Source of the DNA: Pterois miles
Lineage: Eukaryota; Chordata; Actinopteri; Perciformes; Scorpaenidae
Reading direction: 5' to 3'
Length of the DNA: 64,000 nucleotides
Assembly (NCBI GenBank): GCA_947000775.1
Contig: CAMQGK010000552.1
Coordinates: 3,703,501 to 3,767,500 of the forward strand
Below, in pieces: positions 26,056 to 36,516 of the stretch. Under the pieces are notes generated by a model. That model did no database searches, had not been told where the DNA came from, and was given only the letters and a program-made list of their open reading frames with translations. Position 1 is the first letter of the stretch. Every line of letters begins with the position of its first letter. The translations under genes and the position numbers were made by a program.

Positions 26056-26153
26056 TTGGGCAGGATGTCAAGAAATTAAAACAAGAAATTTGATTATTTC
26101 TAAATCCAGATAATAGTAAGTAGAAAGTAAGGTGTCCATCATGGTTTCTCTCA

Positions 26154-26199
26154 GTTTCTGCACGGTGCATATATATATATATATGCACCGTGCAGAAAC
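26154..26199. repeat. 46-bp perfect palindrome with AT core
   Basis: The left arm gtttctgcacggtgcat is followed by an (AT)n core and the exact reverse complement of the arm. After one mismatch, three further pairs extend it on each side. On RNA it would fold into a long hairpin inside the presumed ephb3 3'UTR. A (TG)n tract follows at 26211-26238. It could be the remnant of a small inverted-repeat transposon. Confidence 0.85.
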
Positions 26200-26208
26200 A
26201 GAGCATAT

Positions 26209-26210
<2 letters not shown>

Positions 26211-26238
<28 letters not shown>
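26211..26238. repeat. (TG)n microsatellite in 3'UTR
   Basis: About 14 TG units on the plus strand, so CA in the ephb3 transcript. It lies 11 bases beyond the palindrome. Confidence 0.9.
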
Positions 26239-26243
<5 letters not shown>

Positions 26244-26865
26244 ATGCATGTCCTAAGTTCATTTCTTTTGGATTCAGTAAAAAAAGAATGTTTAACAGTT
26301 GTCCACAGAATATAGCGTAAATTGTTTCAGATATATTTGCTCCTTGTCACGGTTCAGTTCATGCGTTAATTCTCCACGGTGGCAAATAGCGGAAGCTGTA
26401 TTGTACAGTATGCTTGTGTGCAACTCGACACACCCGCACATCCAAGCACACTTAATCACACATACACGCACGCACGCACACATACAAAAAATGCACACAA
26501 AAGGCCAAGTGGTCTTTCTATAGTGTTGCCACAGTCCTTGTCTCCCCGTCATCACATAAAGTGTCCAGTGGGGGGGTACTTGGGTTCGACCGGCCATTTT
26601 GAAACTCTCCCAAAAAATGTGTAAGGAAGCCAAAAAAAAAAAAAAAAGGAAGAAAAGGTGTGTGGACAAACAAGAATAAAACATTTTTTTTTATGTGTAA
26701 AAACACAGTTGATGAGCAGGTGATCCCAAGCTGTGGAGCTATCCTGAGTCACTGCAGGTCAGGGTGAAGAGGTTGTCTGGTGACCTACTGAGGATTCAGC
26801 CAAAACAAGTGTCCAAAAAAAATGTGGCTGCCCTCCTTTGACCTTTTAGACCTCTGTCATCCTCT

Positions 26866-26878
26866 TGACCTTTGACCT
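26866..26878. promoter_or_regulatory. perfect DR1 nuclear-receptor motif
   Basis: tgacctttgacct is the reverse complement of AGGTCA-A-AGGTCA, the DR1 element recognised by RXR heterodimers, HNF4 and COUP-TF. It lies in the probable 3'UTR. The motif match is exact; function is unknown. Confidence 0.35.
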
Positions 26879-27533
26879 CAGCCCATCGCCACCTCGCCCT
26901 TCTCCAGCAAGTGCCCTTTTAGATAACACACCTTCAATATGAAGATGGAGAACGACACACACGTGCACAGTAAAACAACTTCTATCAGGGGAAGGATTGT
27001 CCTCTCTATCTCCTGTGGGTCCAAAACACCTCCGTTTTTTGTTTTGTTTTTCAATTTTTTTAATGAACCAGGGGTGTTCATTCTTTACTACGTATTACGT
27101 CCATCAAAGCTGGGTTGAGAGGTCACTGGGAGTGGCTCTTGCGTGACATTTTCAGTTATGGGGCTAAGGTCAACCTCACTAAAACACACATGCATGCAAA
27201 TGTCGACCCACACCAGAGCTGGTGAGGCACGCATGGGATATGGGGGGGCTTAACTCTTCTTCCTCTTTCAAAAACACACAAATTCTGATTGGATGAAAAA
27301 AGCAACAATGACGAATTGAAAAAAAAAAAAAAAAGCAGGTACAGGAAATGGAAGTGGTAGTGAAATAAAGGAAAATAAAATAGTCAGAGGCACTGCAAGC
27401 CAGTTTCATAGCGTCTAATTGGCAGAGATGGTCAGGCAGCTAGGGTTTTCCGATGGCTCTCTCTGGCACAGTTCCTCCCCCCTTTTTCCTGTCTGGCTGT
27501 CCTTCGACTGTGTCGGTCTGTGTGTCCCGTGGC

Positions 27534-27642
27534 TCACACCTGGACAGGAAGCGTTTGGTTCATCTGTAGTCTCATGTCCTGAATGCTACCGAGGATCTTC
27601 TTCTGATGGCCGGCCAACGTTACCCCTATCCGCAGCAAGTCC
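27534..27642 (-). CDS. ephb3: ephb3 exon 16 (SAM end, PDZ-binding tail, stop)
   Basis: 109 bp coding. Acceptor ctccacag|GGAC. It encodes DLLRIGVTLAGHQKKILGSI and QDMRLQMNQTLPVQV, then TGA at 27536-27534. GVTLAGHQKKIL is the conserved last SAM helix of Eph receptors. The hydrophobic VQV end is the PDZ-ligand form expected of EPHB3. Confidence 0.97.
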
Positions 27643-29747
27643 CTGTGGAGCGACAAGAAAGGAGACGGAAATAAGAACAGGTGGCACAGTCATAAAAAAA
27701 GTAGTCTAAAAGTAGACAAACATCACATGTTCGAAGTTGAAGTGTAAATTTCACTTTTCACCCGCGAGTAAACGCACACTCTACCAGGTGGGAACAGCGA
27801 CAGCACCTTGGCAATCACCCATAAAATGGCTTCCAGAAGGTCAACAAAATACGGACTCTCATCCAGTGAATGCTGGTCTTAATGCAACATACTTGTGTTG
27901 CCCGGCAGGTGGGCAAGAGGAGGGGAGTTGAAGGACCATAATGTGAGAGTTAATGATTAACAAACAAACTTAGCTCCTGTTCGGCAGCTGGTAGACTTCA
28001 CACACCACTAGCCATAGAATCAGGGAGGCAGAAGATCTTTTTTGCAAGATACTGGACAGATTACTCAGTTTCTGGGCGTTTGTCAGTAAATCAGCTTTAA
28101 CTTGGCTGCTGTTGCACAATATTCCTCAATATCCAAGAAAAACTACAGCAAATGAGACTGGAAAGTGCAAATTAGTGTTTTAGCCGAGGGCTCATGGCAG
28201 CAACGGTGATCTTTAGAGTAAGTGGAGGGCCTTAACCTCAGGTTGAGTGTGCAGTGGGAAAATGTGAAAATGTTGACATGCTGTACTGTACAGTTGACAT
28301 TAAAAAGGCCTGGGAGAGCGCACCTGCTTTGGTCGTCATTAGTCAGACGGCGTAATCTAATCATCATGGCCATGTTGGTTTAACGCCATACAATTATATC
28401 ACGAGAACCTCTCTTTTCCGTTGGCTTGTTTGATTTCCCCAGTCGATAGCTGAGGAGAGAGCGGACGGCGTCTGCATGGGGCGGTGATTAGCTGACTGTT
28501 GGGGCTCTGCCACAGTCTGCGTCCTCTCCATTCACTCTTTCAAACACACACACACAGATACTGGATAATCTAATATTACATGCAGACACCATACACTCTG
28601 CTTGTCTCAATGACTTTATGGCCCCATCCATTTTTGTACGAAAGTGTACACCTAAACTCACACATAAGCAGACGCACACAAAAACACACTGCACACCCGT
28701 CCTCTCCAAAGCTAAATAAGGGTGCATCTCCGCAATTTCACGCAAAAAAAATGATGTTTTTTTTGTTTTGTTTTTTTTCATTTCACCATCCCCATCAGGG
28801 CAGCGATGGAGGATGAAATGATAATAAATGGGCACCATTAGAGGAATTACTGGCCATTAAGGGCAACAGAGAGCCACAGTACACCACACCTGTCAGCCTG
28901 GCAAAATTGAAACAAATTACCCCCACCTCCATCGCCTATTATGCCACTAATGAGTATAATTTATTTATCATTATAATCCTAATTCATTTATTTGATCGTC
29001 TCTGGCCCTCCAATTTCCAGGACTTCCATTACATCATTTCCTGTTTGTAAACACAACAGGAGGCGGGCAGTCGTCAAGGTTAACTGGAGATCGTAGTTGA
29101 GGAAGCAGTGACAAGTGCTTGCTGAAAAATTGTAGTACGCTGGTGAATTGTGTGGATTGTGTATCAGATTTGTTGGCTTCTGAAGCAGGTGATTCTTATT
29201 AGTGCCCTCCTGATTACATAATCCTCCACGTTCTAGAGGAAACCTATCCTGATTGGTCAATTACATCCCAAATAACAAGAAAAGCATGCAGGATCTTGTG
29301 ATTTCCCATTTTGTACTTAATAATCTAGCTCACGCTCACATTACTTGGCAAGTTGTGTTGCCAGTAAAGTTCTCATATTCCTTTTGTGTTCTTTATACGC
29401 TGCACTATGTGCACATAAATACTGGAACACATAACAGTAAAAGGCATGATACTGTATGTCTTCAAGGCGTGATTTATCATCATAGTACAGCCAATATATT
29501 TCTGAAATGTCTGCTAAATGTATCAAAATTAAATGTGCTTTTATTATTTTATCCTTCCCATCTGTTATTCATTTGATGTGTGAGCTTAATCAGAGACACT
29601 TTTCCCACATCTTATCATGTTTAATTTAGCCATGAGACTATTTCATTCCCTCAAGGTCAATCTGTTCGACACTAATTTGACTCTCAAACTCAAGCCCAGT
29701 GAATCACTTTAGGCCTGATTAGCTGAATCCACTCCCTCTCCACTCAC
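27643..29747 (-). other. ephb3 intron 15
   Basis: 2.1 kb. Sequence at about 28840-28990 (several ATTA/TAAT motifs, low repetitiveness) resembles conserved non-coding DNA. No other feature seen. Confidence 0.75.
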
Positions 29748-29903
29748 TCTGCTGTCATCTGGGCCACCAAGTCAAAGGAAGCAAATCCGGCATTGACGAA
29801 GTTGTCACGGTAGCGGCTCATCTTGATGGCGTCCAGCCAGTCCCCCACAGTGGTGAAAGTGGTATAGTCTGGCACACAGCGGTCAAGCAAGGGCTGGGAT
29901 ACC
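29748..29903 (-). CDS. ephb3: ephb3 exon 15 (SAM domain, first part)
   Basis: 156 bp. Acceptor ccaatgtag|G, donor GCAGA|gtgagt. It encodes VSQPLLDRCVPDYTTFTTVG, DWLDAIKMSRYRDNFVNAGF and ASFDLVAQMTA, the first helices of the sterile alpha motif domain. The first base completes a Gly with exon 14 and the last two bases start the Glu completed by exon 16. Confidence 0.95.
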
Positions 29904-32900
29904 CTACATTGGGGAGGGGAGGAGGGAGAAAGAGAAACAGAGAGAGAGGAAGAGGGTTAAGGTCGTCACTCTGCAGCCACTACCGGCCAACCTCACCCCC
30001 AAACGCCCCCCGCTGAGCGCCACCTCTCCATCTCTCCACCTCTCCATCTCTCCACCTCTCCTCCTCTCTCCTCTCCTCTCCTCCACATGTAAGGAGTTGT
30101 GTGCAGGGCGGTGGGGGTGGGGGAGTGGGGGGGGGGATGCACTTTCATGAGTGTGGAGAGACTGGCTGGAGGCTTGGGTGATGGGTGGTGGATGCTGCAG
30201 CTGGTGAGGCAAAGTGGGGTGTGTTCATAGAGCAGATGTCAGATCTGGTCTTGAATGATGATGACACAAAATGAAATAAACAAGGAACCAGATCAGATTT
30301 CTATTAACAAACTATAATGGTAGTAACCAACTTGGTGTTTTTTTTTTTTTTTTTTTCAATCAAGAATGCATTTACTGGCAGCATCAGTGACATAAAGCTG
30401 CCCACACATGACCAGCTGGGCACTGACAGTGCCATTGTTTTCCTTTGGGGAGAGCGGTGTCCCAAGTAGGCGGAAGTGCTACCCTTGGAGTGGTGCACCA
30501 CTCAAAATTGGTTCTGAGCGCTGCACTCAAAGTTCAGATTATTCAACTTCGACCTCTGTTGCCGCTGACATTTCAAAGTGCAACCAATGAGATAATAGCT
30601 GCAACTGTTGTTGCCTAGGAACAGTGAATGGCATTCCTTGAGCACTGTTTTATGGCATATTATACCTGCCTCTCCAAGGCTCTGCGCCCTACCTCGGGGT
30701 GAGCGAAAAGCAAATTTCATATCATATGATGGCAGCTTAAGAATGTGGAATGGTCTATATTTGCCATATGAAACCCTGGAAATATCGGGATAGCTCTCTT
30801 CCTGTTTGTTGGCCACTGTTCTTGTTTCAGTACGATGTCACTGAAATCCAATCTGAGTGGTTGTACTGAGTTGCACTTTCAAACCACATACAAATGTGGT
30901 TTAAATCTGATCTTCAAAGATTGGATTCCATGAGGTTTTTGCTGGTCAGATCAAATCAGACTTGATCTCCCCATATGAACATGAGCTTATGCTTTACAGT
31001 TCATTGTCTCAGGGTGCCTTTGAATGTATATGTTCTTTCTGGAACGTCATCTGAGGTTGGCGAGACAAAAAAGGTAACACAATCCCACAGAAGTAGAAAG
31101 ACATTTTGGGAAAACGCTTCATGACAATGGAGAATTATCTGTGGAATGTAAACACAGATGTCGTTCATGTGTGCATGGTTGCATGGCAGGGCTGACTCAT
31201 GAACCTTCGGACACTGGCAACACATGGAAGGAGTGACTCACAAACCTGTGTGTATTCCTGAAAATGTGTTGCATGTTCCTGCACACCTGTTGACAGCCCA
31301 AAAGGGCCTTTTTAAAGAACCCCCTGTGCTGATCAATGCTGTAGATAGAGAGGCCACCTTGAGAGTTTTAATAAAACTGTGCTACAACTTGGAGAGAAGT
31401 GGAGCGGATGAACAAGAGAGGAGGTGGAGGAGGTGGAGGGGGAGACAGAGAGGTGCGGGGAGCTGACGGAGAAGAAACGGATGAGGGAGCGGGCGAAGAG
31501 AAAGAGCGCCACTGTCTCCCCTCCTCTCTGCTCCGTTGATCCCTGTCATCCTTTTTGATGGCATTAGATTCATTAACAATTAAAAGAGGAATGGGCAGAG
31601 AAAGAGGGAGAAAAGAGAAAAAGGCATGGAGGGGGAGTTAATAACAGTGATACAGAGGCTCCATTGAGTGGTGTAGATGGAGTGATTTTTAATAAGGCCT
31701 GTGCTTCGGAGCCCCAAGGCCTCGGGCTGTCGTTAACGCTAGACTCTGGCTTCTCTTAATGGAGTATTGTTAGTCGTCCTTCTCTAAAGTTGGCTTCAAA
31801 AGGGTGCTGGTCGCATGTGAGCCACAAGCAGAAAAACACAGCACGGAAGCTGGGTAATATTGTACAGCAGCTAGTGAGACGGTTAACCTAAATTCAAGGT
31901 CAGTGGTTGGGACTGTCAAAGTTTCTCCAAAGGGTTAGATTATGCATTATGCATTTTTAAGAAGTTTCTACAGCTTAGCAGTCGAAAAATAACACGTATG
32001 ATTCAGGACGCTGGTGCCAGAAGTCCAACATCACCAGACGTCAGTCATTCCACTTTAAACTTACAGTGAAATATGCAGGCGTGTCAAGTACATACACAAC
32101 CAAAGGACTTTTATCCCAGACAGTGTTAGCTAACCTCCACCCACCCTTCACTGCCGACCAGGACGGTGGCATCATCTCTCACTCCTCCCTTGTTAGGTTC
32201 GTCAGCAGGAGGCCACCTCTCCGCTGGCCCGTTTAAAATCTCGTTAGTGGCTAATTAAAAGGCGCTGTCGCTCTCTTTTTTGCATCGCCCTAATCGAGCT
32301 AATTAACCGCAAGCTTAATCTTCTAAGAACGTCACTCCGGTGGCCAACCGAGACCCTGGCTTCCCCCATGAGCCGAAACCAGGATTGTCTGCGGTCCTCC
32401 CTCAGGACAGAAAGACCCTGATGCGGGGACAGATAGGTAGGTCACCCTCCCTCCCAATCACTCCAACTCTGCCACCTTCTCATCCTCCAAATTCTTTCCA
32501 AGAAACAGGTTGCGGAGAAAGGTGGTGCAGCTAAATGTAGATGTGACATCATTGATTGAGCTCCCAGTTGGCACAGGAGTCGTTTTAAGGGCTGTATTGA
32601 GCTGATGGTAATTTAGATTTTTGCATAATGGACCGCACTGCATTTGTGAGAACTAAAGAGTTGTATGGGAAGAAATCTGTGCTTTATAGGTTTAGTTAAA
32701 ATATTGTTACAGCTGAGTCAAAGTGACTCATGTACACCGTATCAACTTGGATAAGGAATATTTGCATAGTGGAAATCGTTATCGCGGATGCTATAGCTCA
32801 GGTGCAAATGAAATGGCTCAGCCAGCACTCTCACAGCTAGTGACTTCATTCAGTAATCTAAGGACCTATTACTGTAATCTGTCACAAGAGTGGAGCAGGT

Positions 32901-33171
32901 CTCCTCAACATATGACCTCAGAAAACCATAGAAGATTTTTAGAAAGCAATCAGCACTAATATCCATTATGCAATGACCATAATGTGACATTATTGCCCTT
33001 TATGAAGATCATTAATCCACTTAATAAAACTCAACAAGGACCTCCAAAGAGAAACAGCATCACAGTTAAATTTGATTTCTATAATCACCAACTCCACCGA
33101 GCACACACAAGATACTGATGCTGAACTTAATGTAACCAACGTGCTTTTTATATCAGAATATTACAACTCAC
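29904..33171 (-). other. ephb3 intron 14
   Basis: 3.3 kb. It holds a CT/GA-rich stretch by the exon 15 acceptor (29910-30150), a small inverted-repeat patch (about 30800-30990) and homeodomain-motif-bearing sequence at 31650-32330. No exon signal. Confidence 0.8.
32200..32330. promoter_or_regulatory. candidate intronic enhancer (intron 14)
   Basis: Contains TAATTA at 32252-32257 and 32300-32305, with cctaatcgagc beside the second and gcttaatc after it, in non-repetitive sequence within ephb3. Motif clustering only. Confidence 0.3.
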
Positions 33172-33371
33172 CCAGTGGACTGTGTGCTGTTGGTAACCAC
33201 CTTGAGGCTGGCGGCGTTGCGGATAAGCTTATCCAGCGTGGCCACAATCTGGGTGAATTTGGGTCGCAGGTTCCTCTCTTTCACCCAGCAGTCCAACATG
33301 AGCTGGTGCAGCGCTGTGGGGCAGTCCATGGGTGGGGGCAGTCGATAGTCCTGCTCCACGGCATTTATCAC
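33172..33371 (-). CDS. ephb3: ephb3 exon 14 (end of kinase domain and SAM linker)
   Basis: 200 bp. Acceptor ttcctcag|GTGATA, donor ACTGG|gtgagt. It encodes VINAVEQDYRLPPPMDCPTA, LHQLMLDCWVKERNLRPKFT, QIVATLDKLIRNAASLKVVT and NSTQST. It contains the helix-I CW...R motif (CWVKERNLRPKF) that closes the kinase fold, then the start of the flexible kinase-SAM linker. Confidence 0.97.
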
Positions 33372-33815
33372 CTGAGGAAAGGATGACAGAGAAATCGCAA
33401 TCACTTCTAATCACCGAGTGCGGTTGTAGAGGGAAGATGGGAACATAAGGAGAGAGATGGGTCGATGGAAATAGCAAGTGAGGGAGGACAGAAGAGGATG
33501 AATGAGGGAAATGATGGGAGAGTCTGAGATAAACAGGAAAAATGCTTTAGGGGATGATTAAAAATAAGGGCCAGAGGAAGATCAGCTTTGAGTGGTAGTT
33601 GTGGGTGGGTATGCCGAGAGAGAACGGCATTTGCACAGTGATGACAGAAGTGTTTTAAATATCTACATTTATACTGTATATTCTAGGGAAAAATACTACT
33701 TTAATGCTGCATATTTGAACAGAATGCCCCTTCTTACAAATTATTAATATATGGTATATGTCACATTAATTATGGATACAACACATTGTGGAAAAAAATC
33801 CTCATATCAGCTTAC

Positions 33816-33965
33816 ATCTTGATTGCTCATGTCCCAGTATGGCCGCTCGCCGTACGACATCACTTCCCACATGACGATGCCGTAGCTCCACACATCGCTG
33901 GCCGAGGTGAACTTCCTGTAGGCGATCGCCTCGGGAGCCGTCCAGCGAATGGGGATCTTCCCCCC
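33816..33965 (-). CDS. ephb3: ephb3 exon 13 (kinase C-lobe, APE motif)
   Basis: 150 bp, phase 0 on both sides. Acceptor atccacag|GGGGGG, donor CAAGAT|gtaagc. It encodes GGKIPIRWTAPEAIAYRKFT, SASDVWSYGIVMWEVMSYGE and RPYWDMSNQD. The APE motif and the DVWSYGIVMWE helix-F region are intact. AIAYRKF is the EPHB3 form (EPHB2 has AIQYRKF). Confidence 0.97.
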
Positions 33966-34549
33966 CTGTGGATATGCGAATGAGTAGGTGAGCATGAAAT
34001 ACTGGAGGGATGGAGCACAAACACAGAGTCACACACATACAAGAGGGAGAGAGAGGGTGAGAAAAACAGTCTAAGGGAAATGTTGATGCACAACACATGG
34101 GTGCATGCTGCAGAACCCCCAAACACCACATACATACGCAACGAGGTTAGTCACACATTAACAGAAAATGATACGAACACGTGAAGCTAGAAGAATATTT
34201 AATGTGCTACAAAATACTTTTTGACATCAATATATCACCATCACAGATATAATCCTTTCATATAAGTACCAGACAAACTGAACTGCAGCTGAGGTTAGAG
34301 CACTGTCTCAAAGGAAAGAACGCACTTCCCAATTAACACCATTGCTTCCTGTCACGAAGAGACTTGCCATTGGCTGAGTTGCACTAGAAGAAGAGACTCC
34401 TCAGAAGCACACAATCTAAACTTTTGTCCGCCAAAAGAGGTTGCCTGTCTTTACACTAGAGCTCATGCTCAACTATGACAATTATACTCAGTCTCAAAGG
34501 ATCCTATCCTATGTGCCTTAACCTGCTTTGCCAATTTTACATGTTGTGT

Positions 34550-34800
34550 CATGCAAGAATAGGCAGCCCGTTCTCATTCCCAGGTTGTCAAATACTGACG
34601 CTTTGTCACAGCCGTCGGTGTGTGTAGTGCCTGTATGAGACGCACCAGGCTTCCCGCTAACTGTGATGTAAACCCATCCGTGGCGACAAAAATGCTCAGA
34701 GAGAGTGCGCCAAGGTTGTGGTGACGTAGAATTAAGAACGAAAAGACACACTAAGGGTGGCCTGGAGGGGTGGAGGATGGGTCCAACAAACACAAGGCGT
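34550..34800 (+). mobile_element. dispersed repeat fragment in intron 12
   Basis: Contains cgttctcattcccaggttgt, actgacgctttgtcacagcc and cttcccgctaactgtgatgt, a sequence type I recognise as dispersed in fish genomes. It is related to the fragment at 5220-5420. Limits approximate. Confidence 0.5.
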
Positions 34801-35465
34801 TCATCCAGGAGTCCGCTCTTTGTGTCCCGTGCAAAGTTTCGTTTTCATGTTATAATCAGCTGTTTGTTCGTGTCTCGTTTTCACAATGTTTAGTTTCATT
34901 TTCACTTTAAAAAAACATTGTAATTTTAAGCTTAATTATGTAGTTTCTTAAATTGTACTTACTTTCCTAAAACTAACTCAGTGGGTTTGTTGTGGTAATA
35001 TGTGATAAGCTGGGATGAGAACAGGTTGGAATAGGAGCAAAAATCTTTTATGTCAAGCATTCCAGTAATAAGGATCTGGGAAAATGTCGCAAAATTTGCT
35101 GCAGCTTTAGTGGAAACATGCAGTAGCATGTCCAGGCTAAAATTTTATATAGCCACCAAAGTGTCCTTAATTCTGCTCTTTGTCACAAATTCAGCAATAA
35201 ACATTAATTCAGCCACATTAACAGAGATGTATTTTTTTCAATCCATTGTTAAATCTATCTTTCTACCCAAAATGGTCATGTCATGTGGGAACAGACTTGA
35301 CACAGATCTATTTTTTGAATACACTCATACTTGGCAATGCTGCTGATTAAGTTGTAACATAATTAGTGATGTATTGATGTTAAAACTTTACGTGTAGCAC
35401 CTTTAAACATTGATTCCAAACATGAATACACAAACACATACACACACTAATATACTGTGACTCAC

Positions 35466-35681
35466 CAAGGAGCTGGTGTAGGTGGGGTCTGTAGGGTCGT
35501 CTTCGAGGAAGCGAGATAGGCCAAAGTCGGACACCTTACACACCAAATTACTGTTGACCAGGATGTTACGGGCAGCCAGGTCTCTGTGCACGTAGTTCAT
35601 ATCTGACAGGTACTTCATGCCTGCCGCGATACCACGCAGCATGCCAACCAGCTGGATCACTGTGAACTGCCCGTCATTGAG
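35466..35681 (-). CDS. ephb3: ephb3 exon 12 (kinase catalytic and activation loops)
   Basis: 216 bp, phase 0 on both sides. Acceptor tgccag|CTCAAT, donor TCCTTG|gtgagt. It encodes LNDGQFTVIQLVGMLRGIAA, GMKYLSDMNYVHRDLAARNI, LVNSNLVCKVSDFGLSRFLE and DDPTDPTYTSSL. The catalytic HRDLAARN, Mg-binding DFG and activation-loop Tyr (PTYTSS) are all intact, so the kinase should be active. Confidence 0.98.
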
Positions 35682-36268
35682 CTGGCATGGCAAGAGAGAG
35701 AATGGCAAGGATAGATGGATTGTAGATCAAGGTTGCATTTTCAAAGCAATATATGCTAGTCTCCCTTTTACCTTTATTTATATTTATATTTTTTATTTAT
35801 ACCTTTATTTGACCTCCCGGTCTGTCTTTTTTTCAATGTCTCTTACAGTACTTTTTTTTTTCATACTGTATGTCCTTGTACCTACATCTTACATCTTCTA
35901 TCACTTCACACTCTAATGTCTTTCTCTTTTCTATCTATCCATCCCTTCCTTCCTCATTTCTCTGGCAGAAAATGTATGATGTGACTTTGAGGCAGTGATT
36001 CACTGGAGACTGAGCTCTTTGTAAATGTCACCAATCGCCTGAATGCAGCATTTGTCAGATAACCATTGTAGGCTCTGCAGCAGAGCTTAAGAAGACCTTT
36101 TATGGCTCCGAAGAAAGTGAATAATTAAAAGCGAGATCAAGCAGATTTGGATGGGCTTATTTGCTGGATAGTGTTGCATTATTGATAAAATCACAGATTC
36201 ATGTTTTATAGGGAGTTGCTGTTATTAGAGCTGCGTAATGTATTTGTGGTGCTGGTTTGTTTTCTCAC

Positions 36269-36516
36269 CCGTAAGAAAGAATCCAGTGCTCCGTTCTCCA
36301 TGAACTCGGTCACGATCATCACAGGCCGACTTTTGGTGACCACGCCTTCCAGACGGATAATGTTGGGGTGGTCGAACTGGCCCATGATGGAAGCCTCAGA
36401 CAGGAAGTCTCGCCTCTGACGGTCAGTGTAGCCCACCTTGAGAGTCTTGATGGCTACGATGATCTCCCGGCGCCCAGGCAGCTTGAGGCGACCGCGGCAC
36501 ACCTCCCCAAACTCTC
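36269..36516 (-). CDS. ephb3: ephb3 exon 11 (kinase N-lobe)
   Basis: 248 bp. Acceptor tctcgcag|GA, donor CGG|gtgaga. It encodes GEFGEVCRGRLKLPGRREII, VAIKTLKVGYTDRQRRDFLS, EASIMGQFDHPNIIRLEGVV and TKSRPVMIVTEFMENGALDS then FLR. It carries the glycine loop GAGEFGEV, the ATP-binding Lys in VAIK, the alpha-C Glu in LSEAS, and a Thr gatekeeper in VTEF. The hinge reads MENGAL; mammalian EPHB3, as I recall it, reads MENCAL. Confidence 0.97.

Larger units (their letters stand above)
25895..27533 (-). other. ephb3: probable 3'UTR of ephb3 (last exon)
   Basis: Non-coding DNA directly after the stop codon. No AATAAA is visible on the transcribed strand. The best end signal is ATTAAA at 25920-25915, followed about 35-50 nt on by a T/GT-rich stretch (tttttgttgttgtt). 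This would give a 3'UTR of about 1.6 kb. It contains a 46-bp palindrome, a short TG repeat and an AU-rich patch. The end position is an inference; a weaker ATTAAA is at 27064-27059. Confidence 0.4.
33372..36268 (-). other. ephb3 introns 11-13 (with exons 12 and 13 between)
   Basis: Intron 13 (33372-33815), intron 12 (33966-35465) and intron 11 (35682-36268). Intron 12 carries a dispersed repeat at about 34550-34800. The others show only low-complexity T-rich or purine-rich sequence. Confidence 0.8.

Noticed and set aside
29904..30212. 102-codon minus-strand open frame adjoining exon 15
   Set aside because: It lies in the CT-rich polypyrimidine stretch before the exon 15 acceptor; the frame is intronic low-complexity sequence.
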